DNA from: Pantoea sp. Ep11b
Lineage (GTDB): Bacteria; Pseudomonadota; Gammaproteobacteria; Enterobacterales; Enterobacteriaceae
Direction of reading: 5' to 3'
Length of the DNA stretch: 64,000 bases
Assembly (NCBI RefSeq): GCF_040783975.1
Contig: NZ_CP160631.1
Coordinates: 3,782,001-3,846,000, forward strand
In this document: positions 48,090 to 60,500 of the stretch, in pieces
Layout of the letters: every line of letters begins with the position of its first letter
Numbering within the stretch: position 1 is the stretch's first letter
The notes under the pieces: model-generated
Seen by the model: the letters and a program-made list of their open reading frames with translations, nothing else
The model's database searches: none
Told to the model about the DNA's origin: nothing
Position numbers and translations under genes: made by a program

Positions 48090-48833
48090 TTAAAACAGCG
48101 AAACGCGGAAGCCGGGATTAAGGAAAGATTCGCGCGGCGTGTAGTCCAGCGTTCTGCCCTGCCAGTCATGCACATGCGCGCCCGCTGCCATCGCCACCGC
48201 GTGACCCGCGCCTGTATCCCAGATGTTGGTCGGCCCGAAGCGGGGATAGAGCTGCGCTTTGCCTTCAGCCACCAGGCAGAATTTCAGCGAGGAGCCGGTT
48301 GCGACGGTCTGATGCTCTCCGAGTTGCTTCAGATACTCTTTCATCTCCTCGTCGTCGCCATGAGAGCGGCTCACCACCACCAGTGGCGGCCGGGCGTCAC
48401 GTACGTGAATCTGCTCACGCTGACCGCCCTCCTCTTTCCACGCTTTGCCTTCGGCCGCGGAGTACATCACGTCCAGCACCGGCGCGTAGACCACGCCCAT
48501 CACCGGCTTGCCCGCCTCGATCAGCGCGATATTCACGGTAAACTCACCGTTGCGCTTGATAAACTCTTTGGTGCCATCCAGCGGATCAACCAGCCAGTAA
48601 CGCTGCCAGTGCTGACGCACCTCCCAGGCGGGCGGATCCTCTTCTGACAGGACGGGGAGATCGGGCGTCAGCGCCCTCAGCCCCGCCAGGATCACCTTGT
48701 GCGCGGCGATATCTGCGGCGGTGACCGGCGAATCATCCGATTTGTGAGAAACGTCAAGCGGCGCGGCGCCGTCATAGACCTGCATAATCGCGTCGCCTGC
48801 TTCGCGTGCCAGCTGGCAGAGTTGCTCTAACAT
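48090..48833 (-). CDS. cysQ: 3'(2'),5'-bisphosphate nucleotidase CysQ
   Basis: A 247-residue Li+-sensitive phosphatase of the inositol monophosphatase family, converting PAP to AMP and so relieving inhibition of sulfur assimilation. Metal motifs: LSEEDP (Glu), [10 protein letters not shown] and [14 protein letters not shown]. Divergent from cpdB, which also handles 3'-nucleotides. Confidence 0.96.
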   Translation of the reverse strand: MLEQLCQLAREAGDAIMQVYDGAAPLDVSHKSDDSPVTAADIAAHKVILAGLRALTPDLPVLSEEDPPAWEVRQHWQRYWLVDPLDGTKEFIKRNGEFTVNIALIEAGKPVMGVVYAPVLDVMYSAAEGKAWKEEGGQREQIHVRDARPPLVVVSRSHGDDEEMKEYLKQLGEHQTVATGSSLKFCLVAEGKAQLYPRFGPTNIWDTGAGHAVAMAAGAHVHDWQGRTLDYTPRESFLNPGFRVSLF

Positions 48834-49127
48834 TTTTCACCTCATTATGTCGATCTGCTGCGGGAAGAGCTCAGCGTCAGATAGTGACATTTTAGCAGTT
48901 TCGCCTGATGCGCCGGTTAACGGGCGAATCAGCGAACCAATTTATAGATATATCAATATCATAGTTATCGCCTTATCGCCACGCCCGCACTGTGGTGGTG
49001 CTGTCGTATCGGACTTTGCCGCAGGCCGATCGGCCAAAACGTTATATCCATCACGATTTAAAATGACTATCTGTCATGCTTTTACATTATTTTGAGAGCC
49101 TTAAATTAATCTGCAGCAGGAGCAAGC
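48834..49127. promoter_or_regulatory. cysQ-cpdB divergent promoter region
   Basis: 294 bp with no gene. AT-rich near 48940-48970 and 49070-49115, where promoters are likely; the palindromic GGCCGATCGGCC at 49024-49035 is the only clear symmetrical element. No assigned operator. Confidence 0.4.
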
Positions 49128-51068
49128 ATGTTTAAGCCCGGAATGATGTTACTGGCCCTGAGCGTTTCCGTCGCCACACAGGCCGCAACGGTGGATTTGC
49201 GGATACTGGAAACCACCGATCTGCACAGCAATATGATGGATTTCGACTACTACAAAGACACGCCGACCGAGAAGTTTGGCCTGGTGCGCACCGCTACGCT
49301 GATTCATGCCGCGCGCCAGGAGGTAAAAAACAGCGTACTGGTCGATAACGGCGACATCATTCAGGGCAGCCCGCTGGGCGACTATATGGCCGCGAAAGGG
49401 TTGCGCGAGGGCGAGATCCACCCGGTTTACAAGGCGCTCAACACGCTGGACTACAGCGTCGGCAATCTCGGCAACCACGAATTCAACTATGGTCTGCCCT
49501 ATCTGAAAAAAGCGCTGGCGGGCGCCCGCTTCCCCTATGTAAACGCCAACGTGATTGACGTGAAGAGCGGTAAACCCCTGTTCACCCCCTACCTCATCAA
49601 ATCCACTCAGGTTGTGGATCGCGACGGCAATATGCAGACCCTGAAGATAGGCTACATCGGCTTCGTGCCGCCACAGATTATGGTGTGGGATAAAGCCAAT
49701 CTGCAGGGTAAGGTGCGGGTCGATGACATTACAGAGACGGCGCGCCGCCTGGTGCCGGAGATGCGCGCGCAGGGCGCAGACCTGATCATTGCCATTCCCC
49801 ACTCCGGTCTCAGCAGCGAGCCCTGGCACGCTATGGCGGAGAACTCGGTTTATTACCTCAGCCAGGTGGAGGGCATTAACGCCATTCTGTTCGGTCATGC
49901 ACATGCGGTCTTCCCTGGCAAAGATTTTGCGACCATCCGGGGCGCCGATATCACCCAGGGTACGCTGAACGGGATCCCGGCGGTGATGCCGGGCATGTGG
50001 GGCGATCATCTCGGCGTGGTTGACCTGGTGCTCAGCAAGGAGGGCGATCGCTGGCAGGTAAGCAGTGGTAAGGCCCAGGCCCGGCCCATCTACGATACCG
50101 CCGCGAAGAAGTCGCTGGCGGCAGAAGACCCGGCGCTGGTAAACGTTCTGGCTGAGGATCACCGCGCCACCCGCGAGTTTGTGGCGAAGCCCATCGGCCG
50201 CTCTGCCGACGTGATGTACAGCTATCTGTCGCTGGTGCAGGACGATCCCACGGTGCAGATCGTCAACAATGCCCAGCGCGCCTACGTTGAGCACTTTATC
50301 CAGGGCGATCCCGATCTGGGCCGCCTGCCGGTGCTCTCTGCGGCCGCGCCGTTTAAGGCGGGCGGACGTAAAAACGATCCGGCCAGCTATGTCGAAGTGG
50401 AAAAAGGCGCGCTGACCTTCCGAAACGCCGCCGATCTCTATCTTTATCCGAACACCCTGGTGGTGATGAAGGTCAGCGGCGCGCAGGTCAAAGAGTGGCT
50501 GGAGTGTTCAGCCGGGCAGTTTAATCAGATCGATCCGAACAGCCCGAAAACGCAGTCGCTGATCAACTGGGATTTCCGCACCTATAACTTTGATGTGATC
50601 GATGGCGTCACGTATCAGATCGATGTCACCCAGCCCGCCCGCTACGATGCGGAGTGTCAGCTGATCCATCCGGAGTCGTCACGTATCCGTCAGCTGAGCT
50701 GGCAGGGTAAGCCCATCGACCCGCAGGCAACCTTCCTGGTGGCGACCAATAACTATCGCGCCTATGGCGGCAAGTTTGCCGGCACCGGCGATCGCTATAT
50801 CGCCTTTGCCTCGCCGGATGAGAACCGCGCCGTGGTGGCCGCCTACATCAGCGCTGAAACCAAAGCGCACGGTGAGGTGCAGCCAAAGGCGGATAATAAC
50901 TGGCGGCTGGCGCCGATAAGCGCCTCCACACCGCTCGACATTCAGTTCGAAACGGCGCCGGGTGAGAAAGCGACCGGGTTTATTCAGCAGCATGCGCAAT
51001 ATCCACTGCAGCCCAAAGGGACTGATGCGACGGGCTTTGCGTTGTGGCAGGTGAATTTACAGCAGTAA
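49128..51068 (+). CDS. cpdB: 2',3'-cyclic-nucleotide 2'-phosphodiesterase/3'-nucleotidase CpdB
   Basis: A 646-residue periplasmic bifunctional enzyme that opens 2',3'-cyclic nucleotides and dephosphorylates 3'-nucleotides. Signal peptide to about residue 19 (SVATQAA). Calcineurin-like metallophosphoesterase motifs: ETTDLHSN (D31, H33), [22 protein letters not shown] and FGHAHA; the C-terminal 5'-nucleotidase domain follows ([16 protein letters not shown]). GCAGGAGC precedes the ATG. In E. coli several genes (ytfE-H, cycA region) separate cpdB from fklB; here they are adjacent. Confidence 0.96.
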   Translation: MFKPGMMLLALSVSVATQAATVDLRILETTDLHSNMMDFDYYKDTPTEKFGLVRTATLIHAARQEVKNSVLVDNGDIIQGSPLGDYMAAKGLREGEIHPVYKALNTLDYSVGNLGNHEFNYGLPYLKKALAGARFPYVNANVIDVKSGKPLFTPYLIKSTQVVDRDGNMQTLKIGYIGFVPPQIMVWDKANLQGKVRVDDITETARRLVPEMRAQGADLIIAIPHSGLSSEPWHAMAENSVYYLSQVEGINAILFGHAHAVFPGKDFATIRGADITQGTLNGIPAVMPGMWGDHLGVVDLVLSKEGDRWQVSSGKAQARPIYDTAAKKSLAAEDPALVNVLAEDHRATREFVAKPIGRSADVMYSYLSLVQDDPTVQIVNNAQRAYVEHFIQGDPDLGRLPVLSAAAPFKAGGRKNDPASYVEVEKGALTFRNAADLYLYPNTLVVMKVSGAQVKEWLECSAGQFNQIDPNSPKTQSLINWDFRTYNFDVIDGVTYQIDVTQPARYDAECQLIHPESSRIRQLSWQGKPIDPQATFLVATNNYRAYGGKFAGTGDRYIAFASPDENRAVVAAYISAETKAHGEVQPKADNNWRLAPISASTPLDIQFETAPGEKATGFIQQHAQYPLQPKGTDATGFALWQVNLQQ

Positions 51069-51078
51069 CAGGCGGGGA

Positions 51079-51102
51079 AACGCTGCAACCCGCGGGTTGC
51101 AG
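51079..51102. terminator. Perfect 24-bp palindrome between convergent cpdB and fklB
   Basis: CGCTGCAACCCG (51079-51090) is followed at once by its exact reverse complement (51091-51102). It lies between the two stops, 10 bp from each. No T-run follows on either strand, so it is a hairpin without the canonical terminator tail. Confidence 0.5.
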
Positions 51103-51111
51103 CGCTGAAGA

Positions 51112-51732
51112 TTACAGAATTTCCAGCAGTTCGACTTCGAAGATCAGGGTGCTGAATGGCGGGATGGAGGCACCCGCGCCACGCTCACCGTAGGCGAGGT
51201 TCTGTGGGATCACCAGTTCCCATTTCGAGCCAACCGGCATCAGGGTCAGGGCTTCGATCCAGCCTGGGATCACACCGCTTACCGGGAATTCTGCCGGTTC
51301 ACCACGCGCAACGGAGCTGTCGAACACGCTGCCGTCGATCAGTTTGCCCGTATAGTGAACGCGAACGCGATCCTGGCGTGACGGGATTGGACCTTCACCC
51401 TGGGTAATCACGCTGAACTGCAGGCCCGACTCGGTGCTGTTCACGCCTTCACGCTGCGCATTTTCCTGCAGGAAGGCCTGGCCTTCTGCTGCCATCGCTT
51501 CGGTGCGCTCACGACGCACGCCTTCAGCACGTTCATGCACTTCACGCAGTGCGCGATGAACCACATCAACCGGAACGGCCGGCGAGTTCCCTTCCAGCGC
51601 GTCGCGCAGGCCCGCGAGCAGTGCTTCTGGTTGCAGCCCCTGCAGACCAGATTCCAGCAACTGCTGGCCAACCTGTAAACCAATACCGTAACTTGCTTGT
51701 GCTTCGACGCTGTCGAAAGAAGGGGTAGTCAT
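51112..51732 (-). CDS. fklB: FKBP-type peptidyl-prolyl isomerase FklB
   Basis: A 206-residue FKBP-type isomerase (FKBP22). N-terminal dimerisation helices ([17 protein letters not shown]...) and the C-terminal FKBP domain with [28 protein letters not shown] and [20 protein letters not shown]. No signal peptide, so cytosolic. The start at 51732 gives the E. coli length and has AGGA upstream. Confidence 0.95.
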   Translation of the reverse strand: MTTPSFDSVEAQASYGIGLQVGQQLLESGLQGLQPEALLAGLRDALEGNSPAVPVDVVHRALREVHERAEGVRRERTEAMAAEGQAFLQENAQREGVNSTESGLQFSVITQGEGPIPSRQDRVRVHYTGKLIDGSVFDSSVARGEPAEFPVSGVIPGWIEALTLMPVGSKWELVIPQNLAYGERGAGASIPPFSTLIFEVELLEIL

Positions 51733-51952
51733 CTTCGTTCCTTTCACTCTCGGATAAATTCGAACCGGCAGCATAGCAGCGCAGGCCGCTGGCGTAAAAT
51801 GCCCTGCGTCGCAGATGACTTTTGCTGATGAAAAGGAAACAATAGAGTCGTCAATTTTATGAATGCTGGCAGGCACTTCGCGCCGGTATTGCCCATACTA
51901 TAACTATGGACGGGATTTACCCCGTCTCAAGCATACTAATAAGAGAGTAAAC

Positions 51953-52630
51953 ATGGGCCAGATTGCCCCCCGCCGCCGCAGGATGCGTGCAACACAGACC
52001 GTTTCCCGGCTGCAGGCCTGGCTGGCCGCACGCAGGCCACAGCGCCCTGCCGGAGAGGAGGAACCCCGAATGGCTTCAGACGCGTCGTCCCGCCTGCCAG
52101 CATGGCTTCAGCGTATCTGGCACTTTACCGACCACATCGGCTGGATGGATCCGCTGCCCGCACCGCACCGGCGCGGCATCGTGGCGGCCCTGCTGGTGAT
52201 GCTGGTAGCGTTTCTCTGGCCTGCCAGCACGCTGCGCTATCCGGTCGAACAGCCTGCGACCCCCTCTGCAGAAAAAGAGGTGCCGATGCAGGCGGATATC
52301 TATGATGACAACAGCAGCCGTCAGCCCTCCTCTTCTGCCTCACAGCAGACGCCAAAGGCCGATTCGCAGGGCGCATGGCGCAGCCTGACTATCGCCTCGG
52401 GTCAGACGCTGGCGCAGCTGTTTCGTGACAATAGCCTGCCGGTGAACGATGTGTTTGCGATGGCGCGGGTGGAAGGCAACGATCAGCCGCTCAGCTCACT
52501 GAAAAGTGGTCAGCAGGTGAAGATTCGTCAGGATGCGCAGGGCACGGTGACCGGCCTGACGGTTGACAGTGCCAGCGGTCCGGTACTCTTTACCCGTCAG
52601 CCGGACGGCAGCTTTATCCGGGCGCAGTAA
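51953..52630 (+). CDS. ytfB: Cell-division-associated OapA/LysM-like protein YtfB
   Basis: A 225-residue single-pass membrane protein: basic cytoplasmic N-terminus, one helix (about residues 76-94; GIVAALLVMLVAFLWPAS), a low-complexity Ser/Gln periplasmic linker and a C-terminal OapA/LysM-like domain (WRSLTIASGQTLAQLFRDN to LFTRQPDGSFIRA). E. coli YtfB localises to the septum by glycan binding and causes filamentation when in excess. The N-terminal extension of about 45 residues before MASDAS is longer than in E. coli; a start at about 52070 is an alternative. Confidence 0.88.
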   Translation: MGQIAPRRRRMRATQTVSRLQAWLAARRPQRPAGEEEPRMASDASSRLPAWLQRIWHFTDHIGWMDPLPAPHRRGIVAALLVMLVAFLWPASTLRYPVEQPATPSAEKEVPMQADIYDDNSSRQPSSSASQQTPKADSQGAWRSLTIASGQTLAQLFRDNSLPVNDVFAMARVEGNDQPLSSLKSGQQVKIRQDAQGTVTGLTVDSASGPVLFTRQPDGSFIRAQ

Positions 52631-52664
52631 GCGGCGAACTGCGGTGAGGTAAACGATAAAAACA

Positions 52665-52695
52665 AAAACGCCGGCACAAGGCCGGCGTCTTTTTT
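52665..52695. terminator. Bidirectional terminator, ytfB / rpsF operon
   Basis: Stem CGCCGGC (52669-52675) / GCCGGCG (52681-52687), 5-nt loop; TCTTTTTTG follows on the plus strand and TTTTTGTTTTT on the minus strand. Confidence 0.92.
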
Positions 52696-52715
52696 GTCGT
52701 GCTCAGTTAATCAGA

Positions 52716-53177
<462 letters not shown>

Positions 53178-53204
53178 TTAAAGTCGTTAATGGACAGTTG
53201 CCGA

Positions 53205-53754
<550 letters not shown>

Positions 53755-53760
53755 GATGGA

Positions 53761-54560
<800 letters not shown>

Positions 54561-54767
54561 ATGAAAAGGTTCGTCATCGCCACCCTCCTGGGTCTCTTCC
54601 TGTCTCTACCCGCTCTTGCCAGCCACGCTGACTGTGCGCAGCAGATGAGAAGTCACAGCAGCGAAGTGGCATCGGGTTATGTCTACGTCAACCGGCTCGA
54701 TACGCCGGAAAGAAACCCGGTCGGCATGCCCGCCCGTGCCGCAGAAAAGGCGTCTGCGCACTGGTAA
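54561..54767 (+). CDS. Small secreted protein of unknown function
   Basis: A 68-residue protein with a good signal peptide (MKRFVIATLLGLFLSLPALA, cleavage near residue 20-23), leaving a mature peptide of about 45 residues with a single Cys (HADCAQQM). I do not recognise a family. GAGGAGTCGGAC upstream of the ATG and a strong terminator 13 bp after the stop support a real, independently transcribed gene. The codon use resembles its neighbours. Confidence 0.65.
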   Translation: MKRFVIATLLGLFLSLPALASHADCAQQMRSHSSEVASGYVYVNRLDTPERNPVGMPARAAEKASAHW

Positions 54768-54778
54768 GGCCGTAACGT

Positions 54779-54812
54779 AACGGGCGGCAGCATGACGCGC
54801 CGCCCGTCTGTT
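54779..54812. terminator. Terminator between the small secreted gene and yjfP
   Basis: Stem CGGGCGGC (54781-54788) / GCCGCCCG (54799-54806), 10-nt loop, then TCTGTTTT. The opposite strand has no strong T-run, so it mainly serves the plus-strand gene. Confidence 0.8.
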
Positions 54813-55562
54813 TTACAGATGATGAGTGAAAAAACGCACCAGCGCCGTCAGGGCCGACGGAGTGATCTTGTGCCCGATGGCTTTTTCTGACAGCGCTGTC
54901 AGATGCTGCGCCAGCCCGTTGTCACGCAGCGCCTTCTCCAGCCGCACGCTTTCCGCCCAGGGCACGACCTCATCCGCCTCACCATGCCACAGCAGCAGCG
55001 GACGATCGGCCAGCGCCTCCAGCCGGTTGCAGGGATCATACTCCGCCAGCGGTGCCATGCGGGCGTCGAATGCCGCCTTTCGCGCCGGTGTGTCGGCCAC
55101 CTGCGGCGGAAACAGCGACTGGCTGAGCTGCATAAAATAGCCTGACCCCATCATACAGGCGACGCTGCGGATCTGCGGATAACGCACCATTGCTCCCAGC
55201 GCCGTCATGCCACCCATCGACGCCCCCGCCACCGCAAAACGTTCCTCCGCGATCAGGTGACTGTCACGCAGCGCGGCTTCCAGCTGCGGCAGCTCATCAA
55301 TGTTCTGTTTCAGGATCTCCCAGAAGCGGTCGAGGCGGGTCTCTGCGTCACCGTAATAACGCGCACCGTGCAGCTCGGCGTCCGGCATCACCGCCCGGAA
55401 TCCCGCCTGCGCCAGGGCCACGGCGAAGTAGGCATAGACCTCTTTAGAGGAGGTAAACCCGTGATAAAACAGCACAGTGGGCAGGGGTTGATGGCGCTGT
55501 CCGGCGGGCGCGGCGTGCAGGCATTCGATACCGGCCAGCGTGTCGGTGGTGAGTTCGATCAT
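54813..55562 (-). CDS. yjfP: Alpha/beta-hydrolase esterase YjfP
   Basis: A 249-residue cytosolic carboxylesterase of the alpha/beta-hydrolase fold. Catalytic triad candidates: Ser115 (AGASMGG), Asp197 (WHGEADEVVP) and His231 (IGHKITP); the oxyanion region is FYHGFTSSK. It matches E. coli YjfP, which hydrolyses short acyl esters and deacetylates acetylated sugars in vitro. No signal peptide. ATG at 55562. Confidence 0.93.
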   Translation of the reverse strand: MIELTTDTLAGIECLHAAPAGQRHQPLPTVLFYHGFTSSKEVYAYFAVALAQAGFRAVMPDAELHGARYYGDAETRLDRFWEILKQNIDELPQLEAALRDSHLIAEERFAVAGASMGGMTALGAMVRYPQIRSVACMMGSGYFMQLSQSLFPPQVADTPARKAAFDARMAPLAEYDPCNRLEALADRPLLLWHGEADEVVPWAESVRLEKALRDNGLAQHLTALSEKAIGHKITPSALTALVRFFTHHL

Positions 55563-55720
55563 GGTCTCTCCTGAAAGGGGAAAAACAGGGAGTTCAAGTG
55601 TACGTCCTGCACAGGCGTTTGCGAAATGTCCTGCGCGACGAACGCCGCAGACATCGCGCTAAACTTTTTCCGCGCGTTGCCGTTGATGGTGTACCCCTCT
55701 AACTTATTCAAAGGTAATTT

Positions 55721-57652
55721 ATGAAGCGTCTCTCTCTCAGCGGACTGAGTCTTGGCGTTAAGCTGTCAGTTATGACGTCCCTGAGCGTAGCGCTGTTGCT
55801 GCTGGTTCTGACACTGACTCAGAGCCACAACGCCTCGCGCCAGCTGGAAAATCTCGCCATCGATGACATGCACAATCAGGTGCAGGGCATCAGTGAAATG
55901 GCCACTATGTTCAACGCCACCCTGACCGAAGAGGTCACACACTACACCAGTCTGTTTACCAGCTTCCTGCCCAGGCGTTTCAGCCTGGATGAAACCGCCA
56001 GGGTGCAGGTGGGCGACTTTTCGACGCCGGTGCTGCGCGCCGGATTAAAGACGCTGAACCTCGATCAGACCGCCGTCGACGATTTCACCGAACGCACTGC
56101 CGCCGTTGCCACCATTTTCGTGCGTGACGGCGATGATTTTATCCGTATCTCAACCTCGCTGAAAAAGCAGGATGGCAGTCGGGCGATTGGCACCCAGCTC
56201 GATCGCAGTGGCGCGGCATGGAAAAGCGTTCATCAGGGCAATGTGTATCAGGGTCTGGCGACGCTGTTTGGCCATCGCTACATCACACAATATCAGCCGG
56301 TCAAAGATGAGAGTGGCAGAGTCGTCGCGATCCTGTTTGTCGGCGTAGGAATCGATAAGCAGTATGCGCTGATGCGTGAAAAGATCCTGGCGCGTCGGCT
56401 GGGCGACAGCGGTCGCTTCTTTGTGCTTAACGGCACCCCCGGCAAGTCACAGGGCGAGTATCTGTTCGCACAGGAAAACGAAGGGAAACAGCCCGCATGG
56501 GACAGCGCCATCTTAACGCCGCTGCTGACGCAGTCGCAGGGCATGCAGCAGGTGGAGATCGAGGGTGAGCATAAAATTCTGGCATGGCAGCAGCTGCCGG
56601 GCTGGAACTGGGTCATCACCGGCGAAGTCAACCGGGCCAGCCTGCTCGCACCGATCATGCAGAGCCGCAATCTGTTCCTGATGACCGGACTGGTGCTGGT
56701 CGTCATCTTTGCGCTGGGGTTTGTCTGGTACAGCCGCCGGGCGATTACCCGTCCGCTGCAGCAGGTCATTCATCTGGCAGAGCAGTATGCCGCTGGTAAT
56801 CTGCAGGTTCACATGGAGACCCCGCGCCGTGACGAAGTGGGCCAGCTGATCATCGCCATTAACGGCATTGGCGATGGCCTGGAGAAGATCGTCAGTCAGG
56901 TGCGTGGTGCCGCCCAGGAGATCAGCCAGGGCACCGACACCATCGCAGCCAGCAGTCATAACATCAGCGAGCAGATCGGCCGTCAGGCCAGCAGCGTGGA
57001 GGAGACCTCCGCCAGCATGGAGCAGTTTGGTGCCACGGTTGAGCACACTGCGGACAGCCTCCGGCAGGCGATGTCACTGGTGGCCGAAGCCAGCGAGATC
57101 GTCAGCCACGGCAGCCAGACGGTAACGCGCTCGGTCAGCACTATGTCAGCCATCAAGGTTTCCTCGCAAAGCATTGCGGACATTACTCACGTCATTGAGT
57201 CGATCGCCTTCCAGACCAATATCCTGGCGCTGAACGCCGCGGTGGAAGCCGCGCGTGCCGGTGAACAGGGGCGCGGTTTTGCGGTGGTCGCCGCCGAGGT
57301 GCGCGCGCTGGCGCAGCGTTCTGCGCAGGCCGCTAAAGAGATTGACGGGCTGATTGCCACCTCCATTGGCAACGTGGCGGAGGGTCATCAGCTGTCTGAG
57401 CAGACGCGCGAGGCGATGAGCAACATTGTGACGCACATTGAGCAGGTGCAGGCGCTGATGGGCGAAATCAACGTGGCGGCGCAGCAGCAGGCGGCGGGCA
57501 TCGGTCAGGTCAATCTGGCGATGAACCAGATCAGCCAGGCCACGCACCAGAACAGCGAACTGGTGGCCCAGGCGGAGAACAGCGCACAGAGCCTGAGCGA
57601 TAAAGGGCATCACCTGACGCAGCTGGTCAGCGTGTTCAGCCTGAAATCCTGA
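55721..57652 (+). CDS. Methyl-accepting chemotaxis protein with large Cache-type sensor domain
   Basis: A 643-residue chemoreceptor. TM1 at about residues 13-36, a periplasmic sensor of about 270 residues of the Cache_3-Cache_2 fusion type ([32 protein letters not shown]), TM2 at about 318-340, HAMP, and a signalling rod with [20 protein letters not shown] and [15 protein letters not shown]. It lacks a C-terminal NWETF pentapeptide. Such sensors often bind organic acids or other small carboxylates, but the ligand here is unknown. Monocistronic. Confidence 0.9.
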   Translation: MKRLSLSGLSLGVKLSVMTSLSVALLLLVLTLTQSHNASRQLENLAIDDMHNQVQGISEMATMFNATLTEEVTHYTSLFTSFLPRRFSLDETARVQVGDFSTPVLRAGLKTLNLDQTAVDDFTERTAAVATIFVRDGDDFIRISTSLKKQDGSRAIGTQLDRSGAAWKSVHQGNVYQGLATLFGHRYITQYQPVKDESGRVVAILFVGVGIDKQYALMREKILARRLGDSGRFFVLNGTPGKSQGEYLFAQENEGKQPAWDSAILTPLLTQSQGMQQVEIEGEHKILAWQQLPGWNWVITGEVNRASLLAPIMQSRNLFLMTGLVLVVIFALGFVWYSRRAITRPLQQVIHLAEQYAAGNLQVHMETPRRDEVGQLIIAINGIGDGLEKIVSQVRGAAQEISQGTDTIAASSHNISEQIGRQASSVEETSASMEQFGATVEHTADSLRQAMSLVAEASEIVSHGSQTVTRSVSTMSAIKVSSQSIADITHVIESIAFQTNILALNAAVEAARAGEQGRGFAVVAAEVRALAQRSAQAAKEIDGLIATSIGNVAEGHQLSEQTREAMSNIVTHIEQVQALMGEINVAAQQQAAGIGQVNLAMNQISQATHQNSELVAQAENSAQSLSDKGHHLTQLVSVFSLKS

Positions 57653-57708
57653 CGGCGTTCAGGGCGATGACGTACACTTACTGTTTCGTCCTGAACAGGA
57701 GTATTGCT

Positions 57709-58035
57709 ATGCGTTCCGCTTATTTACTGGTGATGAGCCTGCTGCTGGCAGGCTGTTCCGCGCTGGAGACGACGCCTAAAGCGCCGCCCGCGCCGACGTC
57801 GCAGGCGCAGGAGATCTCACGGGCACAGAGTGGCGGATTACCGAAGCTGGGCAACATTACCGTTAACGTGCACGGATCGCCGGATGACGCCCAGCGGGCC
57901 GTTGCCGCTCAGGCGAATCAGGCTGGCGCCGCTTACTATCAGATTGTGATGCTGAGCGAAACGGTTATGCCGGGCTTATGGTACGCCAGCGCAATCCTCT
58001 ATGGCGCCTCACCGGCCGCAGGCGCGCGCCAGTAG
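57709..58035 (+). CDS. bsmA: Biofilm peroxide resistance lipoprotein BsmA (YjfO)
   Basis: A 108-residue small lipoprotein: signal peptide with lipobox LLAGC (Cys17), a Pro/Ala-rich linker and a YdgH/BhsA/McbA (DUF1471) domain (ITVNVHGSPDDAQRAVAAQA... AAYYQIV). E. coli BsmA aids peroxide and acid resistance in biofilms. ACAGGAG precedes the ATG at 57709; an earlier in-frame ATG would bury the signal. Its end overlaps the convergent aidB by 27 bp. Confidence 0.9.
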   Translation: MRSAYLLVMSLLLAGCSALETTPKAPPAPTSQAQEISRAQSGGLPKLGNITVNVHGSPDDAQRAVAAQANQAGAAYYQIVMLSETVMPGLWYASAILYGASPAAGARQ

Positions 58036-59637
58036 TCGTTCGGTCACGACCGGATCGAGCGGACGCAGACCGCGGGGATCGAGCCACTGCTGGCACCACG
58101 CATCGGCCAGCGGTGGTTCGGCATGTTTCAGCAGCTGCGCGCCCGTCGCCAGCTGCAGCAGCGCGCAGGTCACCCCGCGCGCCTGCTCTTCGGGCACCTG
58201 ACGGAGTTTCAGCCGCAGCTGACGCCAGCGGGCATCGAAGTGACGATTGCTTCCTTTCACCGCCTCAAACTCCTGATTCAGCATCGTCATCACCTCTGCA
58301 TGGCGGGCGAGCACACGCAGGACATCCAGGCACATGACGTTGCCCGATCCCTCCCAGATACTGTTGACCGGCATATCGCGATAGAGACGAGGCAGTTCAC
58401 TCGCTTCGCAGTAGCCGATCCCCCCCAGCACTTCCATCGACTCTGCCACAAACGGCATCCCCGCTTTGCAGATCTGATATTTCGCCGCTGGCGTCATCAG
58501 CCGGGCAAAGGTGACCTCATGCGCGTTTGCCGGTTGTGACCAGGCGCGCGCCAGCCGCATCAGCAGCGCGGTCTGCCCCTCCAGCTGCAGCGCCTGCCGG
58601 GCCAGCACCTGACGCATCAGGGGTTGTTCCAGCAGCGTCTTGCCCATCACCTGGCGCTGATGGGCATGCCAGAGCGCCACCGAGAAGGCGCGTCGCATCT
58701 GCCCATGACTGCCGAGTGCGCAGTCGAAGCGCGTCATCCCCCCCATTTTCAGGATCAGCCGCACACCTTCGCCCTCTTCCCCCAGCAGCCAGCCGGTGGC
58801 ATCGCGGAACTCCACCTCGCCGCTGGCATTTGAGCGATTACCCAGTTTATCTTTGAGCTGTTCAAGCTGAATGGCGTTGCGGGTTCCGTCAGGCAGCAGA
58901 CGCGGCAGGAAGAAGCAGCTTAATCCGGCAGGTGTCTGAGCCAGCACCAGATGCGCATCGCTCTGCGGCACGGAGAAGAACCATTTGTGACCGGTCAGCC
59001 GGTACGCCTCACCGGGGCCGCGCGCCGCAAGCGGTTCCGCGCGGGTGGTGCTGATGAGCAGATCGCTGCCGCCCTGCTTTTCTGTCATCCCCATCCCGAT
59101 CAGCAGCCCACGCTTCTGGTCGCCGGGCTGGGCATGGGTGTCGTAACGATCGCTGAGCAGCGGATCGAGCCAGCCCTCAAACAGGGCGGGCAGCCAGCGC
59201 TGAAGCAGCGGAATCGCCGCGTGCGTCATGGTCATCGGGCAGAGGGTACCCGCCTCTACCTGGGCGTGCAGAATAAAGCGCGCCGCGCGCGCCACCCCGG
59301 CCTGCTCCCGCACCGTCGGCTGCCAGCTGAGGTTATGCAACCGACTGGCACAGACGCCCTGCATCAGCAGGTGCCAGGCAGGATGAAAACGGACCTCATC
59401 CAGACGTTCGCCACGGGTGTCGTAGCGCAGCAGTTCGGGCGGTTCCGCATTGGCCAGCCGGCCCAGCTCCAGCGACTCGGCGCTGCCCAGTTGCTGGCCC
59501 ACCGACGCCAGCCACTCCCGGTCCCAGCCTGCGCCTTCGCGGGAGAGTGCCTCGCCGAGCGGCGTATCAGACAGGAAGAGGTTGCTGTTGCTCAGAGGAT
59601 GGGGCTGATTAAAAACGGTGTGTGTTGTCCAGGTCAT
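58009..59637 (-). CDS. aidB: AidB, acyl-CoA-dehydrogenase-like DNA-alkylation response protein
   Basis: A 542-residue flavoprotein of the acyl-CoA dehydrogenase family, a DNA-binding tetramer induced in the Ada adaptive response and thought to shield promoters from alkylation. Motifs: MGMTEKQGGSD, WFFSVPQSDAHLVLAQ, KDKLGNRSNASGEVEF and GGIGYCEASELPRLYRD. The ATG at 59637 follows GAGGAG at good spacing; an in-frame GTG two codons earlier is less likely. It overlaps bsmA tail to tail. Confidence 0.95.
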   Translation of the reverse strand: MTWTTHTVFNQPHPLSNSNLFLSDTPLGEALSREGAGWDREWLASVGQQLGSAESLELGRLANAEPPELLRYDTRGERLDEVRFHPAWHLLMQGVCASRLHNLSWQPTVREQAGVARAARFILHAQVEAGTLCPMTMTHAAIPLLQRWLPALFEGWLDPLLSDRYDTHAQPGDQKRGLLIGMGMTEKQGGSDLLISTTRAEPLAARGPGEAYRLTGHKWFFSVPQSDAHLVLAQTPAGLSCFFLPRLLPDGTRNAIQLEQLKDKLGNRSNASGEVEFRDATGWLLGEEGEGVRLILKMGGMTRFDCALGSHGQMRRAFSVALWHAHQRQVMGKTLLEQPLMRQVLARQALQLEGQTALLMRLARAWSQPANAHEVTFARLMTPAAKYQICKAGMPFVAESMEVLGGIGYCEASELPRLYRDMPVNSIWEGSGNVMCLDVLRVLARHAEVMTMLNQEFEAVKGSNRHFDARWRQLRLKLRQVPEEQARGVTCALLQLATGAQLLKHAEPPLADAWCQQWLDPRGLRPLDPVVTERLLARACGR

Positions 59638-59732
59638 AACCACTCCTCACGGATGTCACTCAGTAATTATGCGAATGACGCGCGGTTATGCCTGGCACAG
59701 AAACTAATTTGTGGCGAGGATCACAGGGGACA

Positions 59733-60467
59733 TCAGGCGTTGCGCTGGCGCACCGCTTCAAACAGACAGACACCGGTCGCGACCGACACATTCAGTGAAG
59801 AGACGCTGCCCGCCATCGGAATGCTGATCAGCTCATCGCAATGCTCGCGCGTCAGACGGCGCATTCCTTCGCCTTCCGCGCCCATCACCAGCGCCATCGG
59901 GCCGGTCATTTTGCTCTGGAAGACCGTATGGTCGGCCTCACCTGCGGTGCCGACCACCCAGATATTGTACTCCTGCAGCAGACGCAGCGTCCGGGCCAGG
60001 TTAGTCACGCGGATCAAGGGCACACTTTCGGCCGCACCGCTGGCCACTTTTTTAGCGGTAGCATTCAGCGGCGCAGAGCGATCTTTCGGCACGATGACCG
60101 CGTGTACGCCCGCCGCATCGGCGCTGCGCAGGCAGGCACCCAGGTTGTGCGGATCGGTGACGCCATCCAGCACCAGCAGGAACGGTTTTTCCAGGCTCTG
60201 CAGCAGGTCCGGCAGGTCGCCCTCCTGATACTGACGGCCAGGCTTCACCCGGGCGATGATGCCCTGATGAACACCGCCTTCGACCTGGCTGTCGAGCCAT
60301 TTACGGTCCGCCAGCTGAATCACGATCCCCTGAGCTTCCAGCGCGGCGACCACGGGTTGCAGGCGACGATCGTCGCGGCCTTTGAGGATAAAGACTTCCT
60401 GGAAACGTTGTGGGTTACGTTCCAGCAGCGCCTGCACGGCGTGGATACCAAAAATAATTTCGCTCAT
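59733..60467 (-). CDS. rlmB: 23S rRNA (guanosine2251-2'-O)-methyltransferase RlmB
   Basis: A 244-residue SpoU/TrmH-family SAM methyltransferase acting on the peptidyl-transferase P-loop. N-terminal L30e-like substrate domain ([13 protein letters not shown]), then the three SPOUT motifs: [30 protein letters not shown] and [17 protein letters not shown]. It lies 81 bp after rnr with a hairpin between. Confidence 0.97.
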   Translation of the reverse strand: MSEIIFGIHAVQALLERNPQRFQEVFILKGRDDRRLQPVVAALEAQGIVIQLADRKWLDSQVEGGVHQGIIARVKPGRQYQEGDLPDLLQSLEKPFLLVLDGVTDPHNLGACLRSADAAGVHAVIVPKDRSAPLNATAKKVASGAAESVPLIRVTNLARTLRLLQEYNIWVVGTAGEADHTVFQSKMTGPMALVMGAEGEGMRRLTREHCDELISIPMAGSVSSLNVSVATGVCLFEAVRQRNA

Positions 60468-60500
60468 CGATCTGCTCAGTGTTTGGATAGGAATGAATAA

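Noticed and set aside
57981..58035. Overlap of bsmA and aidB 3' ends as a sign of a misread stop or frameshift
   Set aside because: Both proteins have normal family lengths; tail-to-tail overlap of 27 bp is common in compact genomes.
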